Source: DASWIG01 sp965371445
GTDB taxonomy: Bacteria > Acidobacteriota > Thermoanaerobaculia > Multivoradales > J023
Length of the DNA stretch: 8,405 bases
Assembly (NCBI GenBank): GCA_965371445.1
Contig: CBDUYN010000284.1
Coordinates: 1 to 8,405 of the forward strand
Direction of reading: 5' to 3'
Shown here: in pieces, positions 1-6,273 of the stretch
How the letters are laid out: each line of letters opens with the position of its first letter
Position numbering within the stretch: position 1 is the stretch's first letter
Position numbers and translations under genes: made by a program
Notes under the pieces: model-generated
What the model saw: only the letters and a program-made list of their open reading frames with translations
The model's database searches: none
Told to the model about the DNA's origin: nothing

Positions 1-55
1 CCGCCGGTACGCCGGCCGCCGGTACGCCGGCCGCCGGTACGCCGGCCGCCGGTAC
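1..55 (+). repeat. 15-bp tandem repeat CCGCCGGTACGCCGG, 3.7 copies
   Basis: Three perfect copies of CCGCCGGTACGCCGG (1-15, 16-30, 31-45) are followed by a partial copy of 10 bases (46-55). The unit is five codons and keeps the membrane-protein frame, encoding (PPVRR)3-PPV. The hexamer CGCCGG recurs at alternating 8- and 7-bp spacing (2, 10, 17, 25, 32, 40, 47). The array touches the window edge, so its true length is not visible. Confidence 0.9.
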
Positions 56-2274
56 AGAAGCTCCTTGCCCGGCAGACGCGGGCCGTCCTGACGGGAGGGA
101 GCGTCCTGCTCTCGCTCCTCACCCTCTCGGCGCTCTCCTTCGGCGACGACGCGCTCGTCGAGCTCCTCATCTTTTCCATCTTCCTCGGCGCGCTGCTCGC
201 CTGGCACGGCCTGCGCACCGGCCGGACGCTTTTCGGCGGCGTCCTCTTCGTCCTCCTCTGGACGACGCTCCTGGCGTGGACGACGCCGGGCGAGGCGATG
301 CTCGTCGAGCGGCTTTCCGCGGCAAGCCTGTGGACGACTCTGTGGTTGCTGCTCGCCGTGCAGGTCGTCCACGTCGTCCTGGAGGTTCGCACTGCGCTCC
401 AGGAGAAGCTCGGCGCGCTGCTCAAGCCGGCGCTCTTTCTGGCCGGCCTCGCGGCGACCTTCTTCGTCCTGGCGGGCAGCTTCGACGCCCTGGTGACGCT
501 CCGGTTCCCCTGGACGATGGAGCTCCTGATCCTTGCGGTCGCCGTCCTGACGGCCCGCGCCCACGGCTCGGGACCGCTGGTGCTGTTCTCGGCGGGGCTC
601 GCCTACCTCGTCGTGTGCTGGGACGCCCTGGGCGAGACGATCATCTTCGGCGAAGGGCTTGAGCTGGTGCTCGCGCCCTGGCGCTGGAGCCTCCTGGCGC
701 TCGTCCTGGCGGCGCTCGGCTTTGCCGGATGGTGGCTTGCGGAGCGGCGGCTGCGGATCGGAGGACCGTTCGCCCAGCGGTTCTTTCACGCTCCGTCGCC
801 GGGCTGGCTCACGGTGCCGGCGGTGGCGTCGGCCGCGGCGGCGGCTTTTTACCACGCGGTGGCCCCCTCGACGCGCGACACGCTCGGCGAGCTCGCGGCG
901 CCCTACGTCGGTGCCCTGGCGCTCGGCCTGGTGATCGCCTCGCGCCTGCGCCGGAAGCTCGACGCCTACGGCGCCGGCACCTTGACGGTCGTCCTGGTCG
1001 CCTTGGCCAACCTCCACGTGGTTCGTTTCTTGCTCCGCGACCGCCTGCTCGACGCCGGGCTCTCGGAGATCCACCTGCTCGCCCTCGGCCTCGCGGCGAC
1101 GCTTCTCCTCCTCTCGCTCCTGCGCCTGCGGACGAGGGACGCGGTCAAGGCCTTTCTCAACAAGACGAGCCTGGTGCTAGCGGGCGGCGTCCTGGTGCTG
1201 CTCTCGGCCAACTACCTGGTGCGTCCGGACCTCGACGCGATCTCCGAGCTGCGCTTCGGCGTCTCGGGCGCCATGGCGCTTCTCGCCGGGCTTTACTTCC
1301 GGCGCGCGGCCCGGCGTCCGGGGCCGGGTGAGGAGGCGCACACCGACCTGACAGAGGGCTGCTACCACTTCGCCCTGACGATGACGTTCTGGTGTGCGGC
1401 GCTCCTCGTCCCGTGGTTGCGTCATCCGACGACGGCGCTCGTCGCCCTGAGCTTGCCGATCCTCTACTTCTATACGCGGGCGGAGCTGGATCTCCGCCGC
1501 GGGCTCGACACCGGACGACGATTCCGGAGCTCGGCCGCCGTCCTGGGCTTTACGCTCCTCGGCCTCTACGTTTTCCGCGGCGCGTTTCACCTGATGCTCT
1601 TTCCCGACGTCCCGGTCGACACGGACCACTACCACCACGGCTCGCTCCTCGTCATGGTCCTGGCGGTGGTGCTCCTCAGGCTCCGCGGGCTCGGCGGCAG
1701 CGACTGGCTCGCCTTTTACGGCGGGCTGGCGCTCGTCGCCGGGAGCTACTTCGCGCTGACCACCTTGCCGGGGCTCGACCCCTTCGAGCATCCCGTCGCC
1801 GGCGCCTGGTGCGCGCTCGCCCTGGGGCACTTCTGGACCCTCGTGACGAGCCAGCGCTCGCCGCTGCGCACCGCGGTCCAGGACCTTGCCGTCCTCGACC
1901 TCCAGGCGTGGCTGGGGCTGCGCCGTTCGTGGGGGAGGGTCGTCCTGGTGGCGACGCAGGTGGCGGTCCTCTGGGGGATCGTCGGCGGCTCCGACAGCTA
2001 CGACGTGGCGCCGCTTCTCGTCGGCGCGGCGAGCGTCCGGGTCCACCAGGGCGTCTTGTTGCGTTCGCCGCTCTACCACGCGGTGGCGGGGCTGGAGGTG
2101 GCGGCGGCGCTTCACGCCGACTTCTTCGTGCCGGGCTACCTGCCGGGCGAGCACGTGGTCTGGGCGGTGCTCGCCCTGTGGGCGGCGCTTCTCGCCGCGG
2201 CGGCGATCTTCGAGAAGATCCGTCCGTCCGGCCTCGGGGTGGCCGCGGCAGCCTTCGCCCTGGTACGACCATGA
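1..2274 (+). CDS. Large polytopic membrane protein of unknown function, 5'-partial, first frame segment
   Basis: I do not recognise the family. The frame is open from base 1, so the gene starts upstream; the ATG at 298 lies inside a run of membrane helices and is unlikely to be the start. The first 18 codons are a PPVRR repeat (proline/arginine linker), followed by QKLLARQ and then hydrophobic segments almost without break. I count about 24 candidate membrane helices by eye, for example SLLTLSALSFG, LLWTTLLAWTT, LWLLLAVQVVHVVLEV and LAFYGGLALVAGSYF. Loops are short and rich in Arg, Asp and His, including a DHYHHGS stretch near 1621-1641. No catalytic motif, nucleotide-binding site or transporter signature is evident. 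The frame ends at a TGA (2272-2274), but the same kind of protein continues at once in the next frame, so this stop probably reflects a frameshift. A proline/charged linker before a very long helix array loosely recalls DUF2339-like proteins, but that is a guess. Confidence 0.75.
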   Translation, partial: PPVRRPPVRRPPVRRPPVQKLLARQTRAVLTGGSVLLSLLTLSALSFGDDALVELLIFSIFLGALLAWHGLRTGRTLFGGVLFVLLWTTLLAWTTPGEAMLVERLSAASLWTTLWLLLAVQVVHVVLEVRTALQEKLGALLKPALFLAGLAATFFVLAGSFDALVTLRFPWTMELLILAVAVLTARAHGSGPLVLFSAGLAYLVVCWDALGETIIFGEGLELVLAPWRWSLLALVLAALGFAGWWLAERRLRIGGPFAQRFFHAPSPGWLTVPAVASAAAAAFYHAVAPSTRDTLGELAAPYVGALALGLVIASRLRRKLDAYGAGTLTVVLVALANLHVVRFLLRDRLLDAGLSEIHLLALGLAATLLLLSLLRLRTRDAVKAFLNKTSLVLAGGVLVLLSANYLVRPDLDAISELRFGVSGAMALLAGLYFRRAARRPGPGEEAHTDLTEGCYHFALTMTFWCAALLVPWLRHPTTALVALSLPILYFYTRAELDLRRGLDTGRRFRSSAAVLGFTLLGLYVFRGAFHLMLFPDVPVDTDHYHHGSLLVMVLAVVLLRLRGLGGSDWLAFYGGLALVAGSYFALTTLPGLDPFEHPVAGAWCALALGHFWTLVTSQRSPLRTAVQDLAVLDLQAWLGLRRSWGRVVLVATQVAVLWGIVGGSDSYDVAPLLVGAASVRVHQGVLLRSPLYHAVAGLEVAAALHADFFVPGYLPGEHVVWAVLALWAALLAAAAIFEKIRPSGLGVAAAAFALVRP

Positions 2275-3154
2275 ACGCTACAGCCGGTCTTTTTCGGCCT
2301 ACGTCCTCTTACAGACGCACTTCGTGCTCTTTTTCGCCGCGATCCGCCGTCAGCTCCTGCTGGAGACGGATTTCTGGAGCCACGAGTACGACGTCTGGGC
2401 GAGCCTCGTGGTCTCGTTCGCCCTCGTGGGGACGAAGGAGGTGATCGACTTGAAGCCGCGGCACGTCCGGATTCCGCTCCTCGGCTCGATGGCGGTCCTC
2501 CCGGTCGTGGCGCTCCTGTGGGTGCTGATTCACGGGTTGGGCGCCGACGTGGCGCTTCTCGTCATCGGGCTCCACAGCGTGATGTTCACCTACATGGGAC
2601 GCGGCGACCGCGAATCTCCCTACCACCTGGTGGCGGTGGCGGGGTTCGTGGCCTTCGTCGTCCTGACGTTCTGGGCGAAGCTCGAGCTGCGGACCGTGCA
2701 GGCCTACGTCGTGCCGGTCGGGCTCGGGGTCCTGGTGCTCTTGCACCTTTTTCAGGAACGGATCCTGCCCGAGGTGCGTCAGCGGATACGCCTCGTGACG
2801 ATGCTGTCCATGCTGGGGAGCGCCGCCTATTACGCGCTCCTCGACGAGCGGTTTCCGCTCGCGTTTCACCTGACGTTGATCGTTGTGTGTCTGGCGTCGA
2901 TGGCGGTGGGGAGCTTTTTCCGGGTGACGATGTACCTGTCACTGGGCTTTGCGGGGCTCCTGGTGGATCTCGCGTCGATCCTCTACCGGGTGTTGGTGGC
3001 GATGGAGCGTTCGTCGCGGATGACGGTGGTGGGGGGGGTGGTGTTGGGGGTCGGGGTGGCGTTGATGTTTGGGGCGGCGTATTACAAGACGCGGCAGGAG
3101 GAGCTTGGGGCGTCTGTGGAGGGGTGGCGTCGTCGGTTTGCGTCTTGGGAGTGA
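2258..3154 (+). CDS. Continuation of the same large membrane protein after a +1 frameshift (C-terminal part)
   Basis: This frame continues the upstream protein after a +1 shift. From WYDHERY at about 2261 it reads as a charged loop followed by about 10 further membrane helices (YVLLQTHFVLFF, VWASLVVSFALVG, IPLLGSMAVLPVVALLWVL, YHLVAVAGFVAFVVLTFW, MYLSLGFAGLLVDL, GGVVLGVGVALMFGAAYY). A short amphipathic, basic tail (EGWRRRFASWE) ends at TGA 3152-3154. No ATG, GTG or TTG lies between about 2162 and the GTG at 2324 in this frame. No Shine-Dalgarno suits 2324, and starting there would discard the DHERYSRSF loop. An independent gene is therefore less likely than a split one. Removing one C from CCC (2258-2260) would give ...AAFAWYDHERY... 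without a break. Function unknown. Codon choice in the last 150 bp moves toward G-ending, G-rich codons. Confidence 0.7.
   Translation, partial: PWYDHERYSRSFSAYVLLQTHFVLFFAAIRRQLLLETDFWSHEYDVWASLVVSFALVGTKEVIDLKPRHVRIPLLGSMAVLPVVALLWVLIHGLGADVALLVIGLHSVMFTYMGRGDRESPYHLVAVAGFVAFVVLTFWAKLELRTVQAYVVPVGLGVLVLLHLFQERILPEVRQRIRLVTMLSMLGSAAYYALLDERFPLAFHLTLIVVCLASMAVGSFFRVTMYLSLGFAGLLVDLASILYRVLVAMERSSRMTVVGGVVLGVGVALMFGAAYYKTRQEELGASVEGWRRRFASWE
3025..3058 (+). other. G-run cluster with G-quadruplex potential, containing a G8 homopolymer
   Basis: The coding strand carries an uninterrupted run of eight G (3031-3038), then G5 (3046-3050) and G4 (3053-3056), with loops of 7 or fewer bases. If the G8 run supplies two GGG tracts, this satisfies the usual four-tract G3+ N1-7 pattern. 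It lies in the codons for VVGGVVLGVGV in the last helix of the membrane protein. The surrounding 2990-3150 is strongly G over C skewed compared with the rest of the gene. Whether it folds is not shown. Confidence 0.4.
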
Positions 3155-3191
3155 CCTGACCCCCCGGTCGGCTCGGGCTACACTTGGAGCC

Positions 3192-4157
3192 ATGAAAGCC
3201 CTTCACCTCGGCCCCGACGGTCTCGCCCTGCGCGGCGACCTTGCCCCTCCTCACCCACAACCGGGCGAGGCACTCATCCGCCTCCGCAAGGCCGGCATCT
3301 GCTCGACGGACCTGGAGCTCGTCAAGGGCTACGCCGGCTTCCAGGGAATCCTCGGCCACGAGTTCGTCGGCGAGGTCCTGGAGGTGGCCGACGAGGACGA
3401 CCGCGACTGGGTCGGACGCCGCGTCGTCGGTACGATCAACGTCGCCTGCCGGACGTGTCCCGAGTGCGTGGGCTCGGGGCCCGAGCACTGTCCGAACCGT
3501 ACCGTCTTCGGCATCGTCGCCCGCGACGGCGCCTTCGCCGAGCGCTTCACCCTGCCCGTCGTCAACCTCCTCGAAGTCCCCGAGGGCCTCGACGACGAGG
3601 ACGCCGTCTTCACCGAGCCGCTGGCCGCGGCGCTCAGGATCCGCGAGCAGGTCCCGGTGCGGCCGACGGCGAGGGCCGCCATCGTCGGCCCCGGACGGCT
3701 GGGGACGTTGATCGCCCAGGTCCTCTCCCTCGCCGGCACCCGGGTCGAGGTCTTCGGACGGCGCGAGGCGTCGCTTGAGCTGCCGCGCGAGCTCGGCCTC
3801 GAAGCCTCCTTGGTGGACGAGGCCAAGGGCGACGCCTATGACCTCGTGGTCGAGGCGACCGGCAACGAGGCAGGGCTCGCGCATTCGCTGCGGCTGGTGC
3901 GTCCGCGCGGGACGCTCGTCATGAAGAGCACCTTCGCCCGGAAGGCCTCGGTCGACCTGACGAAGCTCGTGGTGGGCGAGGTGCGGGTGGTGGGCTCGCG
4001 CTGCGGTCCCTTCGCTCCGGCGCTCGCTCTGCTGGAGGCGGGCGCGGTTCGGGTGCGCCCACTCGTCGCAGGACGCTACCCGCTCGCCGAGGGTCTCGCC
4101 GCTTTCGAGCACGCGGCACGGCCGGGGGTCCGCAAGATCCTGCTCGACCCGGCGTGA
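3192..4157 (+). CDS. Zinc-dependent medium-chain (MDR) alcohol dehydrogenase-like oxidoreductase
   Basis: 321 residues, predicted cytoplasmic NAD(P)-dependent oxidoreductase of the medium-chain dehydrogenase superfamily. Catalytic zinc ligands are C37 (in GICSTDLEL), H56-E57 (GHEFVG) and E142 (TEPLA). A complete structural-zinc lobe is present, with C86, C89, C92 and C100. The Rossmann glycine motif is VGPGRLG (165-171), with a conserved VEATG at about 220-224. The continuous pattern NxxCRTCPEC...HCPNRTVFGI, FTEPLAAAL, RPRGTLVMKST and VGSRCGPFAPAL strongly resembles, from memory, the uncharacterised 'MDR_like' group cd08242, which is related to sorbitol/threonine dehydrogenases but has no assigned substrate. 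ATG 3192 is chosen because the MKALHL start is typical; GGAG (3186-3189) sits close, only 2 bases away. The gene begins 37 bp after the membrane protein with no obvious terminator between, so co-transcription is possible. The sequence does not reveal the substrate. Confidence 0.9.
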   Translation: MKALHLGPDGLALRGDLAPPHPQPGEALIRLRKAGICSTDLELVKGYAGFQGILGHEFVGEVLEVADEDDRDWVGRRVVGTINVACRTCPECVGSGPEHCPNRTVFGIVARDGAFAERFTLPVVNLLEVPEGLDDEDAVFTEPLAAALRIREQVPVRPTARAAIVGPGRLGTLIAQVLSLAGTRVEVFGRREASLELPRELGLEASLVDEAKGDAYDLVVEATGNEAGLAHSLRLVRPRGTLVMKSTFARKASVDLTKLVVGEVRVVGSRCGPFAPALALLEAGAVRVRPLVAGRYPLAEGLAAFEHAARPGVRKILLDPA

Positions 4158-4306
4158 TCCCGGGACGGTTCCCCCTTGTGTTTTCGTCGGAAATCGCGTA
4201 AAAAAACTCAAGCCTCATCTGTTCTCGAGCTTCCGGCCATGGCGTAGACGTAGCAGCGTAGGCACAGCCGGACGGCGGTCGTGTCCAGCTTAAGGAGATA
4301 CCCACC
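4158..4306 (+). promoter_or_regulatory. Intergenic region with candidate sigma-70-like promoter ahead of the four-gene operon
   Basis: This is the only non-coding stretch of any size on the plus strand. It contains a local A/T-rich patch, GGAAATCGCGTAAAAAAACT (4189-4208), in an otherwise GC-rich sequence. TTGTGT (4176-4181) and TAAAAA (4199-4204) are 17 bp apart, a weak match to -35/-10 boxes. Three CGTAG direct repeats follow (4243-4247, 4249-4253, 4257-4261); they could be an operator or chance. No terminator-like hairpin with a T-run was seen after the dehydrogenase. The promoter call is a guess from composition and spacing. Confidence 0.3.
4292..4298 (+). promoter_or_regulatory. Strong Shine-Dalgarno AAGGAGA for the DUF4097-type gene
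   Basis: AAGGAGA lies 8 bases before ATG 4307. It is the best ribosome-binding site in the window, fixes the start of the exported repeat protein and suggests that the first operon gene is well translated. Confidence 0.8.
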
Positions 4307-5077
4307 ATGAAGACTGCGAGATTGACCCTCCTGGCGCTCGCGGCGCTCGCGGCCCTGACCGGCCTACCGGCCGCCGCCGACGGCTGCGACGAGAAGGCCG
4401 AGAGAGAGGCCTCGATCGACGTCGCCGGGGCGAGCTCGATCGAAATCGACGCCCGCGCCGGCTCCCTTGAAATCGTCGGCCGCGAGGGCGCCGCCCGGGT
4501 CGAGGCGCGGGGCACCGCGTGCTCGTCTTCGGCCCGCGCCCTCGAACGCATCGAGATCACCACCGAGCGCCGCGGCGACCGGGTGCGGATCGGCGTCGAG
4601 ATCCCCGAAGGCCGGATGTTCGAGAGCTCCCGCCTCGACCTGAAGGTCACCGTCCCGGCCGACCTGCCGCTCGAGGTCGACGACAGCTCGGGCGAGATGC
4701 TGGTGCGTGGCGTGGCCTCGGTCGAGATCGACGACAGCTCGGGATCGATCCGCGTCGAGGACGTCGCGGGCAACGTCCGGATCGAGGACGGCTCGGGCGA
4801 GATCGAGCTGCGCGACGTCGGCGGCGACGTGCGCGTCCGCGACGGCTCGGGCGAGATCGAGATCGACCGCGTCCGCGGCTCGGTCGTGATCGACGAGGAC
4901 GGCTCGGGATCGATCGACGTCCGCGACGTCGGCGGCGACGTCGTGGTGCGCGAGGACGGCTCGGGCTCGATTCGGGTGCGCGACGTCGGCGGCGACTTCA
5001 TCGTCGAGCACGACGGCTCCGGCGGCATCGACCACAGTGGGGTCACCGGCCGCGTCAAGGTGCCGCGGGACGACTAG
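4307..5077 (+). CDS. Exported DUF4097-type beta-strand repeat protein
   Basis: 256 residues. An N-terminal signal peptide (MKTAR then an Ala/Leu core, residues 1-24, likely cleaved after PAAA) sends it to the periplasm or surface. The cysteine at 27 is not in a lipobox, so it is probably not a lipoprotein; C27 and C72 could form a disulfide. Residues 35-120 are alternating short beta strands. From 122 to 249 there are seven units of 17-19 residues with consensus V-x-[IV]-x-D-G-S-G-x-I-x-[IV]-R-D-V-G-G-D, then a final KVPRDD. Two strands joined by an acidic DGSG turn per unit suggest a right-handed beta solenoid, as in DUF4097/DUF2807 adhesin-like proteins, whose molecular function is unknown. 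The protein is strongly acidic; Asp-rich turns could bind Ca2+, but this is inference. It is first in the operon, 29 bp before the PP2C gene. Confidence 0.85.
   Translation: MKTARLTLLALAALAALTGLPAAADGCDEKAEREASIDVAGASSIEIDARAGSLEIVGREGAARVEARGTACSSSARALERIEITTERRGDRVRIGVEIPEGRMFESSRLDLKVTVPADLPLEVDDSSGEMLVRGVASVEIDDSSGSIRVEDVAGNVRIEDGSGEIELRDVGGDVRVRDGSGEIEIDRVRGSVVIDEDGSGSIDVRDVGGDVVVREDGSGSIRVRDVGGDFIVEHDGSGGIDHSGVTGRVKVPRDD
4670..5053 (+). repeat. Seven degenerate in-frame coding repeats (51-57 bp units) in the DUF4097-type gene
   Basis: Protein units of 17, 18, 18, 18, 19, 19 and 19 residues start at residues 122, 139, 157, 175, 193, 212 and 231. The DNA is also repetitive: GACGGCTCGGG and CGACGTCGGCGGCGACGT recur with few changes. 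The three C-terminal units have an additional acidic residue before DGSG. Unit identity is highest in the middle and late units, which suggests growth of the array by unit duplication. Confidence 0.8.
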
Positions 5078-5090
5078 ACGCTCCGCCGCG

Positions 5091-5096
5091 GGGGAG
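5091..5096 (+). promoter_or_regulatory. Ribosome-binding site GGGGAG fixing the GTG start of the PP2C gene
   Basis: GGGGAG lies 10 bases before GTG 5107. The frame is open far upstream (to at least 4519), where it overlaps the repeat gene in another frame. This site is what places the true start at 5107. Confidence 0.6.
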
Positions 5097-5106
5097 ATTC
5101 GCCAAC

Positions 5107-6273
5107 GTGTCGCGCTTCAAGCTCGAGGTCGGCTCGTCGACGGACGTCGGCCGCCAGCGCCTCCACAACGAAGACCACTATGCCGTCTGGCTTCGCGGCC
5201 ACGGCGAGAGCTCCGAGCTCTCCGGGCTGCTCCTGCTGGCCGACGGCATGGGCGGCGAGCGCGGGGGTGCCATGGCGAGCCAGACCGCGGTCGAGCGGAT
5301 CCTCGAATGGTTGACGTCGGGCCACTACCGCACCTGGCCGGAATACAGCGGCTCGCACGACTTCCGCGACGTCCTGCGCCGCGCGCTGCGCGACGTCTCG
5401 GCCGAGATCTACCAGCTCGGCCTTGCCAACGAGAACCTACGCGGCCTGGGCTCGACCGCGGTGATGGCGGTCTTCGCCAAGGACAAGGTGACCATCGCCC
5501 ACGTCGGCGACAGCCGCTGCTACCTGGCACGCGACGGCACGATCCGCCGCCTCACCGTCGACCACACCTGGGTCGAGGAGCAGGTGGGCTCGGGGTTGCT
5601 GACCGCCGAGGAGGCGCGCGTCCACCCGCAGCGCAACGTCCTCACCCGCTCGCTCGGAGACTCGGAGACCCCGGAGGTCGACGTGCGCACCGAGCCGATC
5701 CACGACCGCGACGTTTATGTCCTGTGCTCCGACGGGCTGACGGGCGGCGTCACCGACCTGGAGATCCTCGAGCAGGTAGGCCGCCACCGCGATCCCCGCA
5801 AGTCGGCCCAGGCCCTCGCCGACCTGGCCAACGAGAAGGACGGCTCCGACAACGTCACCGTGGTCGTCGCCTGCTGCGACGACCAGGACGCGCCGCGCTC
5901 CGGAGGCCGCGTCCTAGACCCCGAGGACACCCAGCCGCTGGAGCGTCCGCCCGACCTCGACCTCCGGCGGCCGGGCTCTACCTGGTGGCGTGGATCGACC
6001 CTGGCGGTGGCCGTCGGTTTGCTGACGCTTCTCTTCGCCTATCTGGGTTTGCGCACCTACGCGGCCTGGCGTTTCCAGCGTAGCGTCGAGCACTATCAGG
6101 AGGGGGAGTACCTGCATTCGCGCAACGAGCTGCGAAAGATTCTGGAGATCGGGCTCGACGCGGAGAAAAGCGAGCAGGTGCTCGACATGATCTACGACTT
6201 CGCCAAGACCGAAGCGGCCGAACACGGAGTCGAAGACGAGACGCTCTCCGAGGAGCAAGAGGAGTCGCCGTGA
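5107..6273 (+). CDS. PP2C-family Ser/Thr protein phosphatase with C-terminal membrane anchor
   Basis: 388 residues, GTG start. Residues 1-257 form a bacterial PrpC/Stp1-type PP2C domain, a metal-dependent phosphatase that removes phosphate from Ser/Thr (usually reversing Hanks-type kinases). Visible motifs: DVGRQRLHNED (13-23), LLLADGMGG (41-50, metal ligand D46), LGSTAV (114-119), HVGDSRCYL (132-140), LTRSLGD (179-185), CSDGLTGGV (207-215, D209) and GSDNVTVVV (246-254, D248). All core metal-binding aspartates are present, so it should be active. A proline/charged linker (258-295) leads to one membrane helix (about 297-315). A 70-residue helical, Glu-rich tail follows, starting with FQRSVEHYQEGEY and resembling part of a TPR hairpin. 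With the catalytic domain in the cytoplasm the tail would be periplasmic. No kinase lies in the window. The stop overlaps the next start (GTGA), indicating translational coupling. Confidence 0.93.
   Translation: MSRFKLEVGSSTDVGRQRLHNEDHYAVWLRGHGESSELSGLLLLADGMGGERGGAMASQTAVERILEWLTSGHYRTWPEYSGSHDFRDVLRRALRDVSAEIYQLGLANENLRGLGSTAVMAVFAKDKVTIAHVGDSRCYLARDGTIRRLTVDHTWVEEQVGSGLLTAEEARVHPQRNVLTRSLGDSETPEVDVRTEPIHDRDVYVLCSDGLTGGVTDLEILEQVGRHRDPRKSAQALADLANEKDGSDNVTVVVACCDDQDAPRSGGRVLDPEDTQPLERPPDLDLRRPGSTWWRGSTLAVAVGLLTLLFAYLGLRTYAAWRFQRSVEHYQEGEYLHSRNELRKILEIGLDAEKSEQVLDMIYDFAKTEAAEHGVEDETLSEEQEESP

Noticed and set aside
1..55. CRISPR-like array
   Set aside because: The units are directly abutting, without spacers, and code in frame.
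298..300. ATG as start of the large membrane protein
   Set aside because: Hydrophobic coding sequence continues in frame upstream to base 1 with no stop, and no Shine-Dalgarno is present.
1177..2154. Minus-strand open frame opposite the membrane protein
   Set aside because: Arg/Glu/His-rich, low-complexity composition typical of the complement of hydrophobic codons.
3155..3191. Terminator between the membrane gene and the dehydrogenase
   Set aside because: Only a 4-bp GACC/GGTC stem and no T-run are present, which is too weak to call.
2586..4211. Long minus-strand open frame opposite the membrane protein end and the dehydrogenase
   Set aside because: Composition is Pro/Arg/Ser/Glu-rich with no family features, and it lies opposite a clearly conserved dehydrogenase; it is a product of high GC.
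4307..4400. Lipoprotein signal in the DUF4097-type protein
   Set aside because: Cys27 is preceded by ADG rather than a lipobox; a standard signal-peptidase site after PAAA fits better.
3919..5058. Minus-strand open frame with periodic Ser/Thr/Pro repeats
   Set aside because: Its periodicity only mirrors the DGSG repeat of the real plus-strand gene; it has no ribosome-binding site or coherent protein.
4519..5106. Upstream in-frame extension of the PP2C gene
   Set aside because: The extension is Arg/Gly-rich and is the shadow of the repeat gene; GTG 5107 has a ribosome-binding site and starts the conserved domain.
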